Assembly (NCBI GenBank): GCA_016789955.1
Contig: JAEUPB010000096.1
Coordinates: 62,001-126,000 of the forward strand
Direction: 5' to 3'
Source of the DNA: Rubrivivax sp.
GTDB lineage: Bacteria > Pseudomonadota > Gammaproteobacteria > Burkholderiales > Burkholderiaceae_C
DNA length: 64,000 nucleotides
Shown here one piece after another: positions 29,395-38,090 of the stretch. The notes beneath the pieces were generated by a model. That model did not search any database, had not been told where the DNA came from, and saw nothing but the letters and a program-made list of their open reading frames with translations. Every line of letters begins with the position of its first letter. Positions within the stretch are counted from its first letter, which is position 1. Position numbers and translations under genes: made by a program.

Positions 29395-30378
29395 ATGAGC
29401 TTCCTGGCTGTGCTCCTCGCGCTGCTCATCGAGCAGTTGAAGCCGTTGCCGCGCGAGAACACGGTGCACGACCGGCTCGTGGCCTGGGTCGGCTGGACCG
29501 GCCGCAACTTCGACGCCGGGCAGCCGCACCACGCCTGGGTGGTGTGGTGCGTGTCGGTGCTGGCGCCGGCGGTGCTCGTCGGTGCGTTGTACGTGGCGGT
29601 GAGCCACGTGAGCCTGCTGCTCGGGCTGGCCTTCGACGTGGCGCTGCTGTACCTCACGCTCGGCTTCCGGCAGTTCAGCCACTTCTACACCGACATCCGA
29701 GAGGCCCTCGAGGCCGGTGACGAGACGCGCGCACGCTCGCTGCTGGGTGAGTGGCTGCACCTGGACGCGAGCGAGCTGCCGCGCGGCGAGGTGCTGCGCC
29801 ATGTGCTGGAGCACGCGCTGCTGGCGGCGCACCGGCATGTCTTCGGCGTGTTCTTCTGGTTCGTGCTGCTGTCGGCACTGGGCCTGGGGCCGGCGGGCGC
29901 GGTGCTCTACCGCATGTCGGAGTTCGCCAGCCGCTACTGGAACTATCGCCACCGCGCGCTCGACGCGCCGACCAACGATGCCTTGCTCGAACGCTCGCGC
30001 AGCCTGTTCGACCTGATCGACCACGTGCCCGCGCGGCTGACGGCGGCTGGCTTCGCGGTGGTCGGCAACTTCGAGGAGGCCGTCAACGGCTGGCGCCGCG
30101 ACGCCGCGCTGTGGAGCCGGCCGAACGAGGGCATCATCCTCGCGGCCGCCGCCGGCGCGCTGGGCGTGCAGCTCGGCGGCGCCTCGGCCCCGGGCGTGAC
30201 GCCCGATCGCTCGAAGACCTTCAGCGGCAGCGCCGAGGCCGCCGAGGCGGCGGGCCACACGCCCGGCGTGCCACCGCAGCTCGGCCACCTGCAGAGCGTC
30301 GTCGGCCTCGTGTGGCGCTCGGTGGTGCTGTGGATGCTGCTCGTGGCGCTGCTGTCGCTGGCGAACGTGCTCGGGTGA
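29395..30378 (+). CDS. CobD/CbiB-family membrane protein
   Basis: This 327-aa protein has about five membrane helices, starts MSFLAVLLALLIEQLKPLPR, and has the EWLHLDASELPRGEVLRHVLEHAL and FGVFFWFVLL blocks seen in the betaproteobacterial CobD/CbiB-like family. True CbiB joins the aminopropanol arm to cobyric acid. No other cobalamin gene lies near, and related AmpE-type proteins have other roles, so the function here is open. A large imperfect dyad lies between it and rsgA. Confidence 0.75.
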   Translation: MSFLAVLLALLIEQLKPLPRENTVHDRLVAWVGWTGRNFDAGQPHHAWVVWCVSVLAPAVLVGALYVAVSHVSLLLGLAFDVALLYLTLGFRQFSHFYTDIREALEAGDETRARSLLGEWLHLDASELPRGEVLRHVLEHALLAAHRHVFGVFFWFVLLSALGLGPAGAVLYRMSEFASRYWNYRHRALDAPTNDALLERSRSLFDLIDHVPARLTAAGFAVVGNFEEAVNGWRRDAALWSRPNEGIILAAAAGALGVQLGGASAPGVTPDRSKTFSGSAEAAEAAGHTPGVPPQLGHLQSVVGLVWRSVVLWMLLVALLSLANVLG

Positions 30379-30429
30379 CAAGGTGTGAGAGAACCTACTG
30401 CGCGACCCGATCTCGGCCCTGCGCTGCTC

Positions 30430-30447
30430 GCCGTACCCTAGTACGGC
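30430..30447. other. Hairpin core of an intergenic dyad between convergent genes
   Basis: GCCGTAC (30430-30436) and GTACGGC (30441-30447) pair around CCTA. Weaker complementary blocks lie further out (GATCTCGGCCC with GGGCCGGGCTGATC, and CTACTGCG with CGCTAGTAG), so that about 30393-30480 can fold as one long imperfect stem that includes the rsgA stop codon. There is no T-run. It may act as a bidirectional terminator or be one copy of a REP-like repeat. Confidence 0.55.
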
Positions 30448-30464
30448 TGGGCCGGGCTGATCCG

Positions 30465-31379
30465 CTAGTAGCGACTCGCCGACAGCTCCTCGTGCAGCGC
30501 CAGGTACAGCCGCCAGCGGCCCTCGTCCACGTCGCCGCGCGCCACTGCGGCGCTGATCGCGCAGCCCGGCTCGCGCCGGTGCGTGCAGTTGTGGAAGCGG
30601 CAAGGCTCCTGCACGGCCGCCAGGTCGGGCATCAGCGAGGCCAGCCGCTCGGGGCCGATGTGGCGCAGCCCGAACTCCTGGAAGCCCGGCGAGTCGATCA
30701 GCGCAGTGCCGTCGAAGCCCGCGCCGCGCTCCAGCCAGTACAGCAGCGTGCTGGTGGTGGTGTGCCGGCCCGCCGCCAGCGCTTTCGAGATCTCCCCCAC
30801 CTGCGCCTGCGCGTGCGGGACCATGAGGTTGATCAGCGTGCTCTTGCCGGCGCCGCTGGGGCCGAGCACGAGCGTGGTCCGGTGCGCCAGCAGCGGGGCC
30901 AGCAGTTCCTGCGAACGCTGCGGCTCGGCCTTCAACGCCAGCTCCACCACCGGCACACCGGCACGACGATAGGGGGCGAGCTTGGCGCGGGCGATGTCTG
31001 CCGATGCGAGGTCGACCTTGTTCAGGCCGATCGCCGCGCCGATCCGCGCATCGGCCGCGGCGATCAGCGCCCGCGCGAGCTGCCCCTCGCCGATCATCGG
31101 CTCCGGGGCCACCAGCACGAGGATCTGGTCGAGGTTCGCGGCGAACGACTTGGTGCGCCACTCGTCCTGCCGGAACAGCAGGTTGCGCCGCGGCTCCAGC
31201 CGTTCGACCACGCCCTCGTCGCCCGCGGGCTGCCAGCGCACGCGGTCGCCGACGACGAGCTCGCTCTTCTTGCCCCGTGGATGGCACAACACGCGCGTGC
31301 CCTCGGGCGTCTCGACCATCACGTGGCGGCCGTGGGCCGCGACCACGAGGCCGACGGCCAGCGAGTCGTGTGCGCTCAA
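30465..31379 (-). CDS. rsgA: Ribosome small subunit-dependent GTPase A
   Basis: This 304-aa circularly permuted GTPase has an N-terminal OB domain (LVVGDRVRWQP), the G4 motif NKVD before the P-loop GPSGAGKSTLIN, DSPGFQEFG as G3, and a C-terminal zinc knuckle (Cys-x-FHNCTHRREPGC). It helps late 30S maturation. The start TTG at 31379 shares the TTGA overlap with the stop of the M48 protease gene, so translation is coupled; no ATG or GTG fits better. Confidence 0.95.
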   Translation of the reverse strand: MSAHDSLAVGLVVAAHGRHVMVETPEGTRVLCHPRGKKSELVVGDRVRWQPAGDEGVVERLEPRRNLLFRQDEWRTKSFAANLDQILVLVAPEPMIGEGQLARALIAAADARIGAAIGLNKVDLASADIARAKLAPYRRAGVPVVELALKAEPQRSQELLAPLLAHRTTLVLGPSGAGKSTLINLMVPHAQAQVGEISKALAAGRHTTTSTLLYWLERGAGFDGTALIDSPGFQEFGLRHIGPERLASLMPDLAAVQEPCRFHNCTHRREPGCAISAAVARGDVDEGRWRLYLALHEELSASRY

Positions 31380-32644
31380 GTCGCCATCGGCAGCGCGGCC
31401 AGGCGCTCCGCCGCCGGCGGGTGCGAGTAGTAGAAGCGCACGTAGAGCGGATCGGGCGTCAGCGTCGAGGCGTTGTCCTCGTGCAGCTTCAGCAGCGCCG
31501 CCGCCAGCGCGCGGCCGTCGGCCTGCGCACAGGCGTAGCGGTCGGCCTCGAACTCGTGGCGGCGCGACAGCTGCGACAGCAGCGGCGAGAGGAACGTGGC
31601 GAACGGCGGCACCGCCAGCATGAACAGCAACAGCGCCAGCGCGTCGTTCGGCGCACCCAGGTTCGGCGACACGCCGAGCCCTGCATAGAAGCCCGCCTGC
31701 CCGGCCAGCCAGCCCAGCAGCGCCAGGCCCGCCAGGCTCATGCCGAAGATGCCGACCAGCCGCTTGAGCACGTGCCGGTGGTGGAAGTGGCCGAGTTCGT
31801 GCGCGAGCACCGCCTCCACCTCGCCGGGCGTCAGGCGCGACAGCAGCGTGTCGAAGAACACCACGCGCTTGGACGAACCCAGCCCGGTGAAGTAGGCGTT
31901 GGCATGCGCCGAGCGGCGGCTGCCGTCCATCACGAACAGGCCCTGCGCGCGGAAGCCGCAGCGCTGCATCAGCGCGTTGACGCGTGCCGCCAGCGACTCG
32001 TCGGCCAGCGGCGTGAAGCGGTTGAAGATCGGCGCGATGACGGTCGGGTACAGCACCAGCAGCACGAGGTTGAAGCCGACCCACGCCACCCACGCCCACA
32101 GCCACCACAGGCCGCCGCTGGCGCCCATGATCCACAGCACCAGCGCCGCCAGCGGCAGCCCGATCAGCGCGCCGACCAGCGTGCTCTTGGCCAGGTCGCC
32201 GAGGAACATCGCCGGCGTCATGCGGTTGAAGCCGAAGCGCTGCTCGATGCGGAAGGTGGCGATCCACTCCAGCGGCAGTTCGACGAGCGAGCCGATCACC
32301 GTGAACGCCGCCAGCAGCGCGAGCTGGTAGGCCATCGGCCCCCAGCCCGGCAGCAGCGCCTCGCGCAGCGCGGTGTTCAGCGCATCGAGGCCGCCGAGCA
32401 GCGTCCACGCCAGCAGCGTGGCGGCGCCGAGCGCGATCGAGACCAGCCCGAGCCGCCCCTTGGCGAGCGTGTAGTCGGCCGCGCGGCGGTGGGCGTCGAG
32501 CGTGACGGTGGCGGCGAAGGCCGGCGGCACGGCGTCGCGGTGCGCGGCCACGTGCCGCATCTGCCGCGTGGCCAGCCACAGCTTGACCAGCAGCGAGGCC
32601 AGCAGCGCGGCCACGAAGGCGGCGGTGACGAGGGACGCGGGCAT
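31376..32644 (-). CDS. M48-family (Ste24-type) membrane metalloprotease
   Basis: This is a 422-aa protein with about seven membrane helices. The zinc site is AHELGHFHH (near residue 282-290) with the third ligand Glu in the RRHEFEADRYA motif. It has the N-terminal Ste24-like region (EQRFGFNRMTPAMFLGDL), so it is of the long CAAX-protease-like class and not of the short HtpX class. It probably works in membrane protein quality control. Start ATG 32644 lies 36 bases from the divergent orn start. rsgA is overlapped downstream. Confidence 0.93.
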   Translation of the reverse strand: MPASLVTAAFVAALLASLLVKLWLATRQMRHVAAHRDAVPPAFAATVTLDAHRRAADYTLAKGRLGLVSIALGAATLLAWTLLGGLDALNTALREALLPGWGPMAYQLALLAAFTVIGSLVELPLEWIATFRIEQRFGFNRMTPAMFLGDLAKSTLVGALIGLPLAALVLWIMGASGGLWWLWAWVAWVGFNLVLLVLYPTVIAPIFNRFTPLADESLAARVNALMQRCGFRAQGLFVMDGSRRSAHANAYFTGLGSSKRVVFFDTLLSRLTPGEVEAVLAHELGHFHHRHVLKRLVGIFGMSLAGLALLGWLAGQAGFYAGLGVSPNLGAPNDALALLLFMLAVPPFATFLSPLLSQLSRRHEFEADRYACAQADGRALAAALLKLHEDNASTLTPDPLYVRFYYSHPPAAERLAALPMAT

Positions 32645-32680
32645 GGGCCGGCAGTGTAGTCGTGGGGGACAATCGCGCCG

Positions 32681-33274
32681 ATGAGCGACACCCCTTCCAC
32701 GCCCGTGCCGGCCGCCTCCGCGGCCACGCTGCCGCGCAGCGAGCACAACCTGATCTGGATCGACCTCGAGATGACCGGCCTGGTGCCCGAGCGCGACCGC
32801 GTCATCGAGGTCGCCGTGGTCGTCACCGACCCGCAGTGCACGGTCCGCGTCGAAGGGCCGGTGTTCGCCATCCACCAGAGCGACGCCGTGCTCGCCGGCA
32901 TGGACGCGTGGAACCAGGGCACGCACGGGCGCAGCGGCCTCACCGCGCGCGTCAAGGCCTCCACCGTCGACGAGGAGGCCGCGCAGCGCGCCACGATCGC
33001 CTTCCTCGAGCAGCACGTGCCGGCGGGCAAGAGCCCGATGTGCGGCAACACCATCTGCCAGGACCGGCGCTTCCTGGCCATCCACATGCCGGCGCTCGAG
33101 GCGTTCTTCCACTATCGCAACCTCGACGTGAGCACGCTGAAGGAGCTGGCGCGGCGCTGGAAGCCCGCAGCGCTGGAAGGCTTCACCAAGCGCCAGGCGC
33201 ACACCGCGATGGCCGACATCCACGAGTCCATCGACGAGTTGCTGCACTACCGGCGCACGCTGCTGGCGCTCTGA
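32681..33274 (+). CDS. orn: Oligoribonuclease
   Basis: This 197-aa DEDDh 3'-5' exonuclease degrades 2-5-nt RNAs, including pGpG from c-di-GMP. ExoI motif WIDLEMTGL, Exo[14 protein letters not shown] and Exo[17 protein letters not shown] with the catalytic His are all visible. The N-terminus has about 20 extra residues before NLIWIDLEM. It is divergent from the M48 gene with a short shared promoter region. Confidence 0.97.
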   Translation: MSDTPSTPVPAASAATLPRSEHNLIWIDLEMTGLVPERDRVIEVAVVVTDPQCTVRVEGPVFAIHQSDAVLAGMDAWNQGTHGRSGLTARVKASTVDEEAAQRATIAFLEQHVPAGKSPMCGNTICQDRRFLAIHMPALEAFFHYRNLDVSTLKELARRWKPAALEGFTKRQAHTAMADIHESIDELLHYRRTLLAL

Positions 33275-33464
33275 AGACGCCCGGAGCGGCCGGCCGAAAA
33301 CGGCCGCACGCATGAGCCGTCAGCCGCCGGCGCGTCGATCCGCTTGACACTGTCGCGCCATGCCCGGTGGGGCCCGATCCGCAAGTCCTTGTCCGCGGGT
33401 CAGTACCGTCGCTTCGGTACAGAAATTGCATTCCTCCGAATGTTTTTGTAGGCGGAGGTTCCAC

Positions 33465-34007
33465 ATGCGTCGGTTCGTACCCCTTCTCGCGCTGGCTGGC
33501 CTGCTCTCCATGGCGCCGGCGCAGGCTGCCGTCACGACGACGGCCGATCTGGTTGCTGTGGCGCCGGCGGGCGTCGGGAGCTGGACCTACTCGGTCGGCG
33601 GTTGGCTGGGCGGCGGCGTCGTGACCGGTTCGTTCGCCGGTACCGACACGGACGCCGATGGTCAGCTGTCTTGGTTCGACGGTGAAGTCACCGCCTTCAC
33701 GATGGCATACAGCGGCGGATCGATCGTCGCCCCGGTTGCGCTGGGTTTCGGCGACTTGTTCGGCTTCGTCTACGACCTCGACGGCGGCCCGCTGGGCGAC
33801 GGACTGGCGCTGGACGTCGAGGGCATCGGCGCGACCGGCGGTGGCGTCTTCTTCGCGATCGGCCCGGGTCCGGTAGGGCTGTGCGGCACCGGTGCGGTGT
33901 GCGGCTCGATCGACGGCCCTGCTGCGGCGATTCCCGCCGCGCCGGCCCTGCCGTTGGCGCTGGCCGGCTTGATCGCGCTGGCAGCCACGCGCCGCCGTAC
34001 GCGCTGA
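33465..34007 (+). CDS. PEP-CTERM-like secreted protein
   Basis: This 180-aa protein has a signal peptide (MRRFVPLLALAGLLSMAPAQA) and a Gly/Thr-rich, acidic, low-lysine body. It ends in a tripartite C-terminus of the PEP-CTERM kind: AAPALPLALAGLIALAA followed by RRRTR. The core motif is not a strict V-P-E-P, so it may be a VPxPA-like variant sorted by an exosortase/rhombosortase system. No sorting enzyme or polysaccharide genes are nearby. A GGAGG site lies 8 bases before ATG 33465. A GTACCG/CGGTAC hairpin sits at 33403-33420 in its leader. Confidence 0.7.
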   Translation: MRRFVPLLALAGLLSMAPAQAAVTTTADLVAVAPAGVGSWTYSVGGWLGGGVVTGSFAGTDTDADGQLSWFDGEVTAFTMAYSGGSIVAPVALGFGDLFGFVYDLDGGPLGDGLALDVEGIGATGGGVFFAIGPGPVGLCGTGAVCGSIDGPAAAIPAAPALPLALAGLIALAATRRRTR

Positions 34008-34050
34008 CCGCTCGGCGGGCCGGTCCGGCCCGCGCGGCCGACCCGGACCC

Positions 34051-34070
34051 CCTACGCCTTTCGGCGTAGG
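34051..34070 (+). promoter_or_regulatory. Palindrome upstream of the sensor kinase operon
   Basis: CCTACGCC (34051-34058) and GGCGTAGG (34063-34070) form a perfect 8-bp dyad around TTTC, with no T-run. The sequence nearly matches a second palindrome at 37234-37251. It starts 76 bases before the kinase ATG and about 35 bases before a TACAGT hexamer (34105-34110). An operator for the regulator pair is more likely than a terminator. Confidence 0.6.
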
Positions 34071-34126
34071 CCCTTCGGACCGGCCCGTGCGTGGCGGTGG
34101 CGTCTACAGTCGGGTCGGTCACGACG

Positions 34127-36592
34127 ATGTCGCCCGCCACCGACCGCTCCCGCCCGATGGCAGCGCCTGCCGCGCTGCTGCCCGCGCGATGCTGCGCGGC
34201 GCTGCGGCCCCGCGGGGCCTGGGTGCTGCTGCTGTGGGCCGCGACGCTGCTGCTGCCGGCGCCTGTGCGCGCCGAGGACGGCGTGCAGCGCATCGCCGAG
34301 GCCGAGCGCCGCTACGACGACGGCTCCGTGGTGCGCGTGCCGCTGCCCGATTGGCCGATGGAGCCGCCGCCGCAGCCGGTGCCGGCGCGCGTGCACTACC
34401 GGGTGGCGCTGCCGCCGATGCCCCCGGGCTGCGACTGCGGGCTGCGCGTGCAGAGCTTGCTGGCCAACGGCGAGGTGCGCTTCAACGGCGCGCTGCTGCG
34501 CACCGCGGTGAACCCGCAGGCCGCGGCGCTGCCGCGCGGCGTCGAGCGGCTGGTGCTGCTGCCGCTGCCGGCGGCGCTGTGGCGGCTGCAGGGCAACGAG
34601 CTGGAGTTCGACCTGCGCGCCCAGCCGCGGGCATCGCTGGCGGCGGTGGACATCGGCCCGCTGGCGGTGCTGGCGCGGCTGCACCGCACCAGCGTGCACG
34701 CGATGGTGATCGGCCCGGCGCTGGTGGCCGCCGTGGTCGGCACGCTCGGGCTCGTGATGCTGTGGCTGTGGGTGCGGCAGCGCGAGCCGCTCTCGGCGCT
34801 GTTCGCCACCGGTGCGCTGGCCTGGGCGATCAACACGTGGATGCCGCTGTCGCCGTGGCCGCCGCTGGGCGGGCGCATGTACGCGCTGGTGTGGGAGAGC
34901 CTGTACGGCGTGGTGGTGGCCGCGTTCACCGCGTTCTGCCTGCGCTTGGCGCGCTGGCGGTGGCCGTGGCTGGAGCGTGCGCTGTGGGCGGTGGCACTGC
35001 TGGCGCTGCCGGCGATGGTGGCCGGCGAGGCGCTGCACCTGCTCGACGAGACCTCGCGGCTGGTGCGCGGCCTCTACCTCGCTGCCGTGGCGCTGGCGGT
35101 GGTGGCGGTGGTGCGCGCGGCCTGGCGCTGGCGCAACGGCTCGAGCATCGCGGTGGCCGTCAGCGGCGCGGTGGCCGCGGCGTTCGGCGTGCGCGACTGG
35201 ATCAACGACCTCGACTACGGGCAGAACCACCCGCTGCTGCTGACGCCGTATGCCGCGCTGCCGTTCGCCGCGACGATGCTGGCGGTACTGGCCGAGCGCT
35301 ACGTGGCCACGTCGCGCGAGCGCGTGCAGCTCAACCGCGAGCTCGAGGCGCGCGTGGCCGCGCAAGGCGCCGAGCTGCGCGAGACGGTCGCGCAGATGCG
35401 CGCCGCGCGCGACGAGGCGCGCGCGGCGGACCGCGCGAAGTCCAGCTTCCTCGCGGTGGCCAGCCACGACCTGCGCCAGCCGGTGCATGCGCTCGGCCTG
35501 TACCTCGCGGCGATGCCGGCCGAAGGGCTGCGCGACGAGCAGGCCGACGTGCTGCAGCGCATGCGTGAGTCGCTGCGGGCGCTGGAGGGCCAGTTCGACA
35601 CGCTGCTGGATGTCTCGCGCATCGATGCCGGCGCCGTGACGCCGCAGCGCGGCGTGATGCGGCCGTGGGAACTGCTGCGGCGGCTGGCCGACGAGATGGC
35701 GCCGCAGGCCGACGCGCAGGGGCTGCGGCTCTCCCTGCGCTGCGCGCGCGGCGCCGAGGACGTGCGGGTGCTGACCGACCCGCTGCTGTTCGAGCGTGTG
35801 CTGCGCAACCTGCTGGCCAACGCGCTGAAGTACACGCGAGAGGGCGGCGTGCTGCTGGCGCTGCGGCTGCGCGGCGAGGGCGCCGACCGGCGCTGCCGGA
35901 TCGACGTGTGGGACAGCGGGGTGGGCATCGCGCCGGACGACCAGCCGCGCGTGTACGACGAGTTCTTCCAGGCCGGCGGCGGGGCGCGCACGCGCTCGGG
36001 CGGGCTCGGCCTCGGGCTCGCCATCGTGCAGCGCCTGGCCCGGCTGCTCGAGCTGCACGTGGCGTTGCGGTCGGTGCCCGGCCGCGGCTCGGTGTTCACG
36101 GTGCTGCTGCCCATCGTGGCCGCGCCGCCGCTGCCGCCTCCCGCCGCGGCCCCGTCGGCCGACGACGACGGCGCGCTGCGCGGGCGCCGCATCGGCCTCG
36201 TCGAGGATGATCCCGAGGTGCTCGACGCGATGACGATGCTGCTGGCGCGCTGGGGCTGCACGACCTGCGCCGGCCCGGATGCGGAGGCGCTGCTGTCCGC
36301 CTGCGGCGGGCCGGCACCGGATCTGCTGCTGGTCGACTACAACCTCGGTGGCGGCCGCACCGGGCCCGACGAGGCGGCACGCGTCTTCGCTTTCCTGGGG
36401 CACACCGTGCCGGTGCTGGTGGTCACCGGCGAGCAGTCGGCCGAGCGCGTGGGCGAACTGCAGCGGCTGGGCTGGCGCTGGCTGTCCAAACCCGTGGCGG
36501 CACAGGCGCTGCGGCAGGCGCTGGTCGAGGCGATCCTGGCGGCAACCCCCGACGGCCGCGCCGTGCGCGGCGCCCAGGAGACGACGACGTGA
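34127..36592 (+). CDS. Hybrid sensor histidine kinase (7TM sensor type) with C-terminal receiver
   Basis: This 821-aa protein has a signal/anchor (to about residue 47), a periplasmic domain (to about 200), about seven membrane helices (205-400; 7TMR-DISM-like), a coiled coil (405-435), a HisKA box FLAVASHDLRQP (His near 447), an ATPase domain with NLLANALKYT, DSGVGI and GGLGLGLAI, and a receiver with phosphate-accepting Asp in LLVDYN (near 736). The sensed signal is not known. It overlaps the response regulator gene by 4 bases. ATG 34127 was chosen as it leads directly into the signal region. Confidence 0.92.
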   Translation: MSPATDRSRPMAAPAALLPARCCAALRPRGAWVLLLWAATLLLPAPVRAEDGVQRIAEAERRYDDGSVVRVPLPDWPMEPPPQPVPARVHYRVALPPMPPGCDCGLRVQSLLANGEVRFNGALLRTAVNPQAAALPRGVERLVLLPLPAALWRLQGNELEFDLRAQPRASLAAVDIGPLAVLARLHRTSVHAMVIGPALVAAVVGTLGLVMLWLWVRQREPLSALFATGALAWAINTWMPLSPWPPLGGRMYALVWESLYGVVVAAFTAFCLRLARWRWPWLERALWAVALLALPAMVAGEALHLLDETSRLVRGLYLAAVALAVVAVVRAAWRWRNGSSIAVAVSGAVAAAFGVRDWINDLDYGQNHPLLLTPYAALPFAATMLAVLAERYVATSRERVQLNRELEARVAAQGAELRETVAQMRAARDEARAADRAKSSFLAVASHDLRQPVHALGLYLAAMPAEGLRDEQADVLQRMRESLRALEGQFDTLLDVSRIDAGAVTPQRGVMRPWELLRRLADEMAPQADAQGLRLSLRCARGAEDVRVLTDPLLFERVLRNLLANALKYTREGGVLLALRLRGEGADRRCRIDVWDSGVGIAPDDQPRVYDEFFQAGGGARTRSGGLGLGLAIVQRLARLLELHVALRSVPGRGSVFTVLLPIVAAPPLPPPAAAPSADDDGALRGRRIGLVEDDPEVLDAMTMLLARWGCTTCAGPDAEALLSACGGPAPDLLLVDYNLGGGRTGPDEAARVFAFLGHTVPVLVVTGEQSAERVGELQRLGWRWLSKPVAAQALRQALVEAILAATPDGRAVRGAQETTT

Positions 36593-37224
36593 AGATCCCG
36601 ATGCGCGTGCTGGTGGCCGACGATCACCCGCTGGTTCGCGATGCGCTGGCGCGCACGCTGGCCGGTGCGTTGCCGCTGTCGGAGGTGCTGCAGGCCCAGG
36701 ACTGGGCCGGGGTGCAGGCGCGGCTGCGCGACGGCGGCGTCGACCTCGCGCTGGTCGACTTGCACATGCCCGGCATGAACGGCCTCGACGGCGTGCGCGC
36801 GTTGCGCCAGGCCCACCCGGCGCTGCCGATCGTCATCGCGTCGGGCGACGGAGACCCCGCCACCATCCGCAATGTGCTCGCGCTGGGCGTGCGCGGCTAC
36901 CTGCCCAAGAGCGAGAACCCCGACGTGCTCGTGCAGGCGCTGACGCTGGTGGGTGCCGGCGGCACCTACGTGCCGGCGCGCGCGATGGACGATCTCGCCG
37001 CCGCCGCGACCCCCGCCCGCAGCGACGTGCACGGCCTCACGCCGCGCCAGCTCGACGTGCTGCGCTGCCTGGTGCGCGGGCTGCCGAACAAGCTGATCGC
37101 GCGCGAGCTCGCGCTCACCGAGGGCACGGTGAAGATCCACATCGCCGCGATCCTGCGCGTGCTGGGTGCGCGCAACCGCACCGAGGCCGTGGTGCGCGCC
37201 CGCGAGGCCGGCCTCGCGCCTTGA
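36589..37224 (+). CDS. NarL/LuxR-type response regulator
   Basis: This 211-aa protein has a receiver at 5-120 (VADDHPLVRDAL, Asp57 in LVDLHMPGMNG, Lys in YLPKSENP) and a LuxR-type HTH at 145-205 (LTPRQLDVLRCLVRGLPNKLIARELALTEGTVKIHI). It is phosphorylated by the kinase just upstream, and the genes share an overlap. It is a candidate for binding the palindromes at 34051 and 37234. Confidence 0.95.
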   Translation: MKIPMRVLVADDHPLVRDALARTLAGALPLSEVLQAQDWAGVQARLRDGGVDLALVDLHMPGMNGLDGVRALRQAHPALPIVIASGDGDPATIRNVLALGVRGYLPKSENPDVLVQALTLVGAGGTYVPARAMDDLAAAATPARSDVHGLTPRQLDVLRCLVRGLPNKLIARELALTEGTVKIHIAAILRVLGARNRTEAVVRAREAGLAP

Positions 37225-37233
37225 ACCCGGCTG

Positions 37234-37251
37234 CTATGCCGGAAGGCATAG
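37234..37251 (-). promoter_or_regulatory. Palindrome upstream of the LuxR-type regulator gene
   Basis: CTATGCC (37234-37240) and GGCATAG (37245-37251) form a dyad. Read on the minus strand it is CCTATGCC-TTCC-GGCATAG, so it differs from the palindrome at 34051 by one pair of compensating changes (C to T and G to A) and one loop base. It lies 92 bases before the next gene and could also cap the response regulator transcript. Confidence 0.6.
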
Positions 37252-37343
37252 GCCTCGTGACGCCAGCGGATCGGCCGCGTGAGAGATGCCCCCAGGGGGA
37301 GGCGTCGATAGAGTGATCCGCACACGCAGACGGGGAGCGGAGC

Positions 37344-38057
37344 ATGGGCTGGATGGAGGGTGGTGGCGGGAAGGGTCTCGACGATGGCCGGCTGATGCGA
37401 CACGGCCGCCCGGCTTGCGGGGACCCGGATGAGGTGCCGGCAACGACGGGCCGCGACGGACCGGCGCTGGCGAACTCGCTGCTGCAGTCGCTGGCCGCGG
37501 CGCTCGAGCAGATCGACTACGGCGTGCTCGTGGTCGGCGCGCGCACCCGGGTGCAGTGGTGCAACCGTTCGGCGCAGGCCGAGATCGAGCACGGTCAGGC
37601 GCTGACGATGGCCGCCGGGCGCTTGCACGCGAACGACCCGGTCCAGCAGCGCCGACTCGAGCAGGCAATCGCGCAGGCACAGACACGCGGGCTGCGTTCG
37701 CTGCTTGCCCTCGGGCGCGGCGAGGCCGTCGTGCATGCCGCGGTGCTGGCGCCCTGCGCCGGCGAGCCCGACGGCAGTGCGCTGGTGCTGTTGTCGCGAC
37801 GGCGGCTGTGCGAGACGCTGTCGGCCGACGGCTATGCGCGCCACCATGGGCTCACGCCGGCCGAGTGCACCGTGCTGCATGCGCTGATGCGGGGCGACGC
37901 GCCGCCGCAGATCGCGCGCGAGACCGGCGTGGCGCTGTCCACCGTGCGCTCGCACGTGCAGGCGATCCGACGCAAGACCGGTGCGCGCCGCATCCAGGAC
38001 ATCGTCGTGCAACTCGCCACGCTGCCGCCGCTGCCGCTGGCGTTCGGCGTGAACTGA
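37344..38057 (+). CDS. LuxR-type transcriptional regulator with PAS-like N-terminus
   Basis: This is a 237-aa protein. Residues 45-150 resemble a degenerate PAS domain (ALEQIDYGVLVVGARTRVQW), and 165-225 form a LuxR-type HTH (LTPAECTVLHALMRGDAPPQIARETGVALSTVRSHV). It has no receiver domain, so it is not a partner by phosphorylation. It stands alone behind a palindrome that resembles the one before the kinase operon, so the three regulators may form one circuit. The ligand is unknown. Confidence 0.85.
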   Translation: MGWMEGGGGKGLDDGRLMRHGRPACGDPDEVPATTGRDGPALANSLLQSLAAALEQIDYGVLVVGARTRVQWCNRSAQAEIEHGQALTMAAGRLHANDPVQQRRLEQAIAQAQTRGLRSLLALGRGEAVVHAAVLAPCAGEPDGSALVLLSRRRLCETLSADGYARHHGLTPAECTVLHALMRGDAPPQIARETGVALSTVRSHVQAIRRKTGARRIQDIVVQLATLPPLPLAFGVN

Positions 38058-38090
38058 CCGCGCCGGGATGGGCTGCGGCCCTGCCACCCC

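Noticed and set aside
34051-34070. Palindrome read as an intrinsic terminator of the PEP-CTERM-like gene
   Set aside because: No T-run follows, and the near-identical partner at 37234 stands before another regulator gene; an operator is the better reading, though termination is not excluded.
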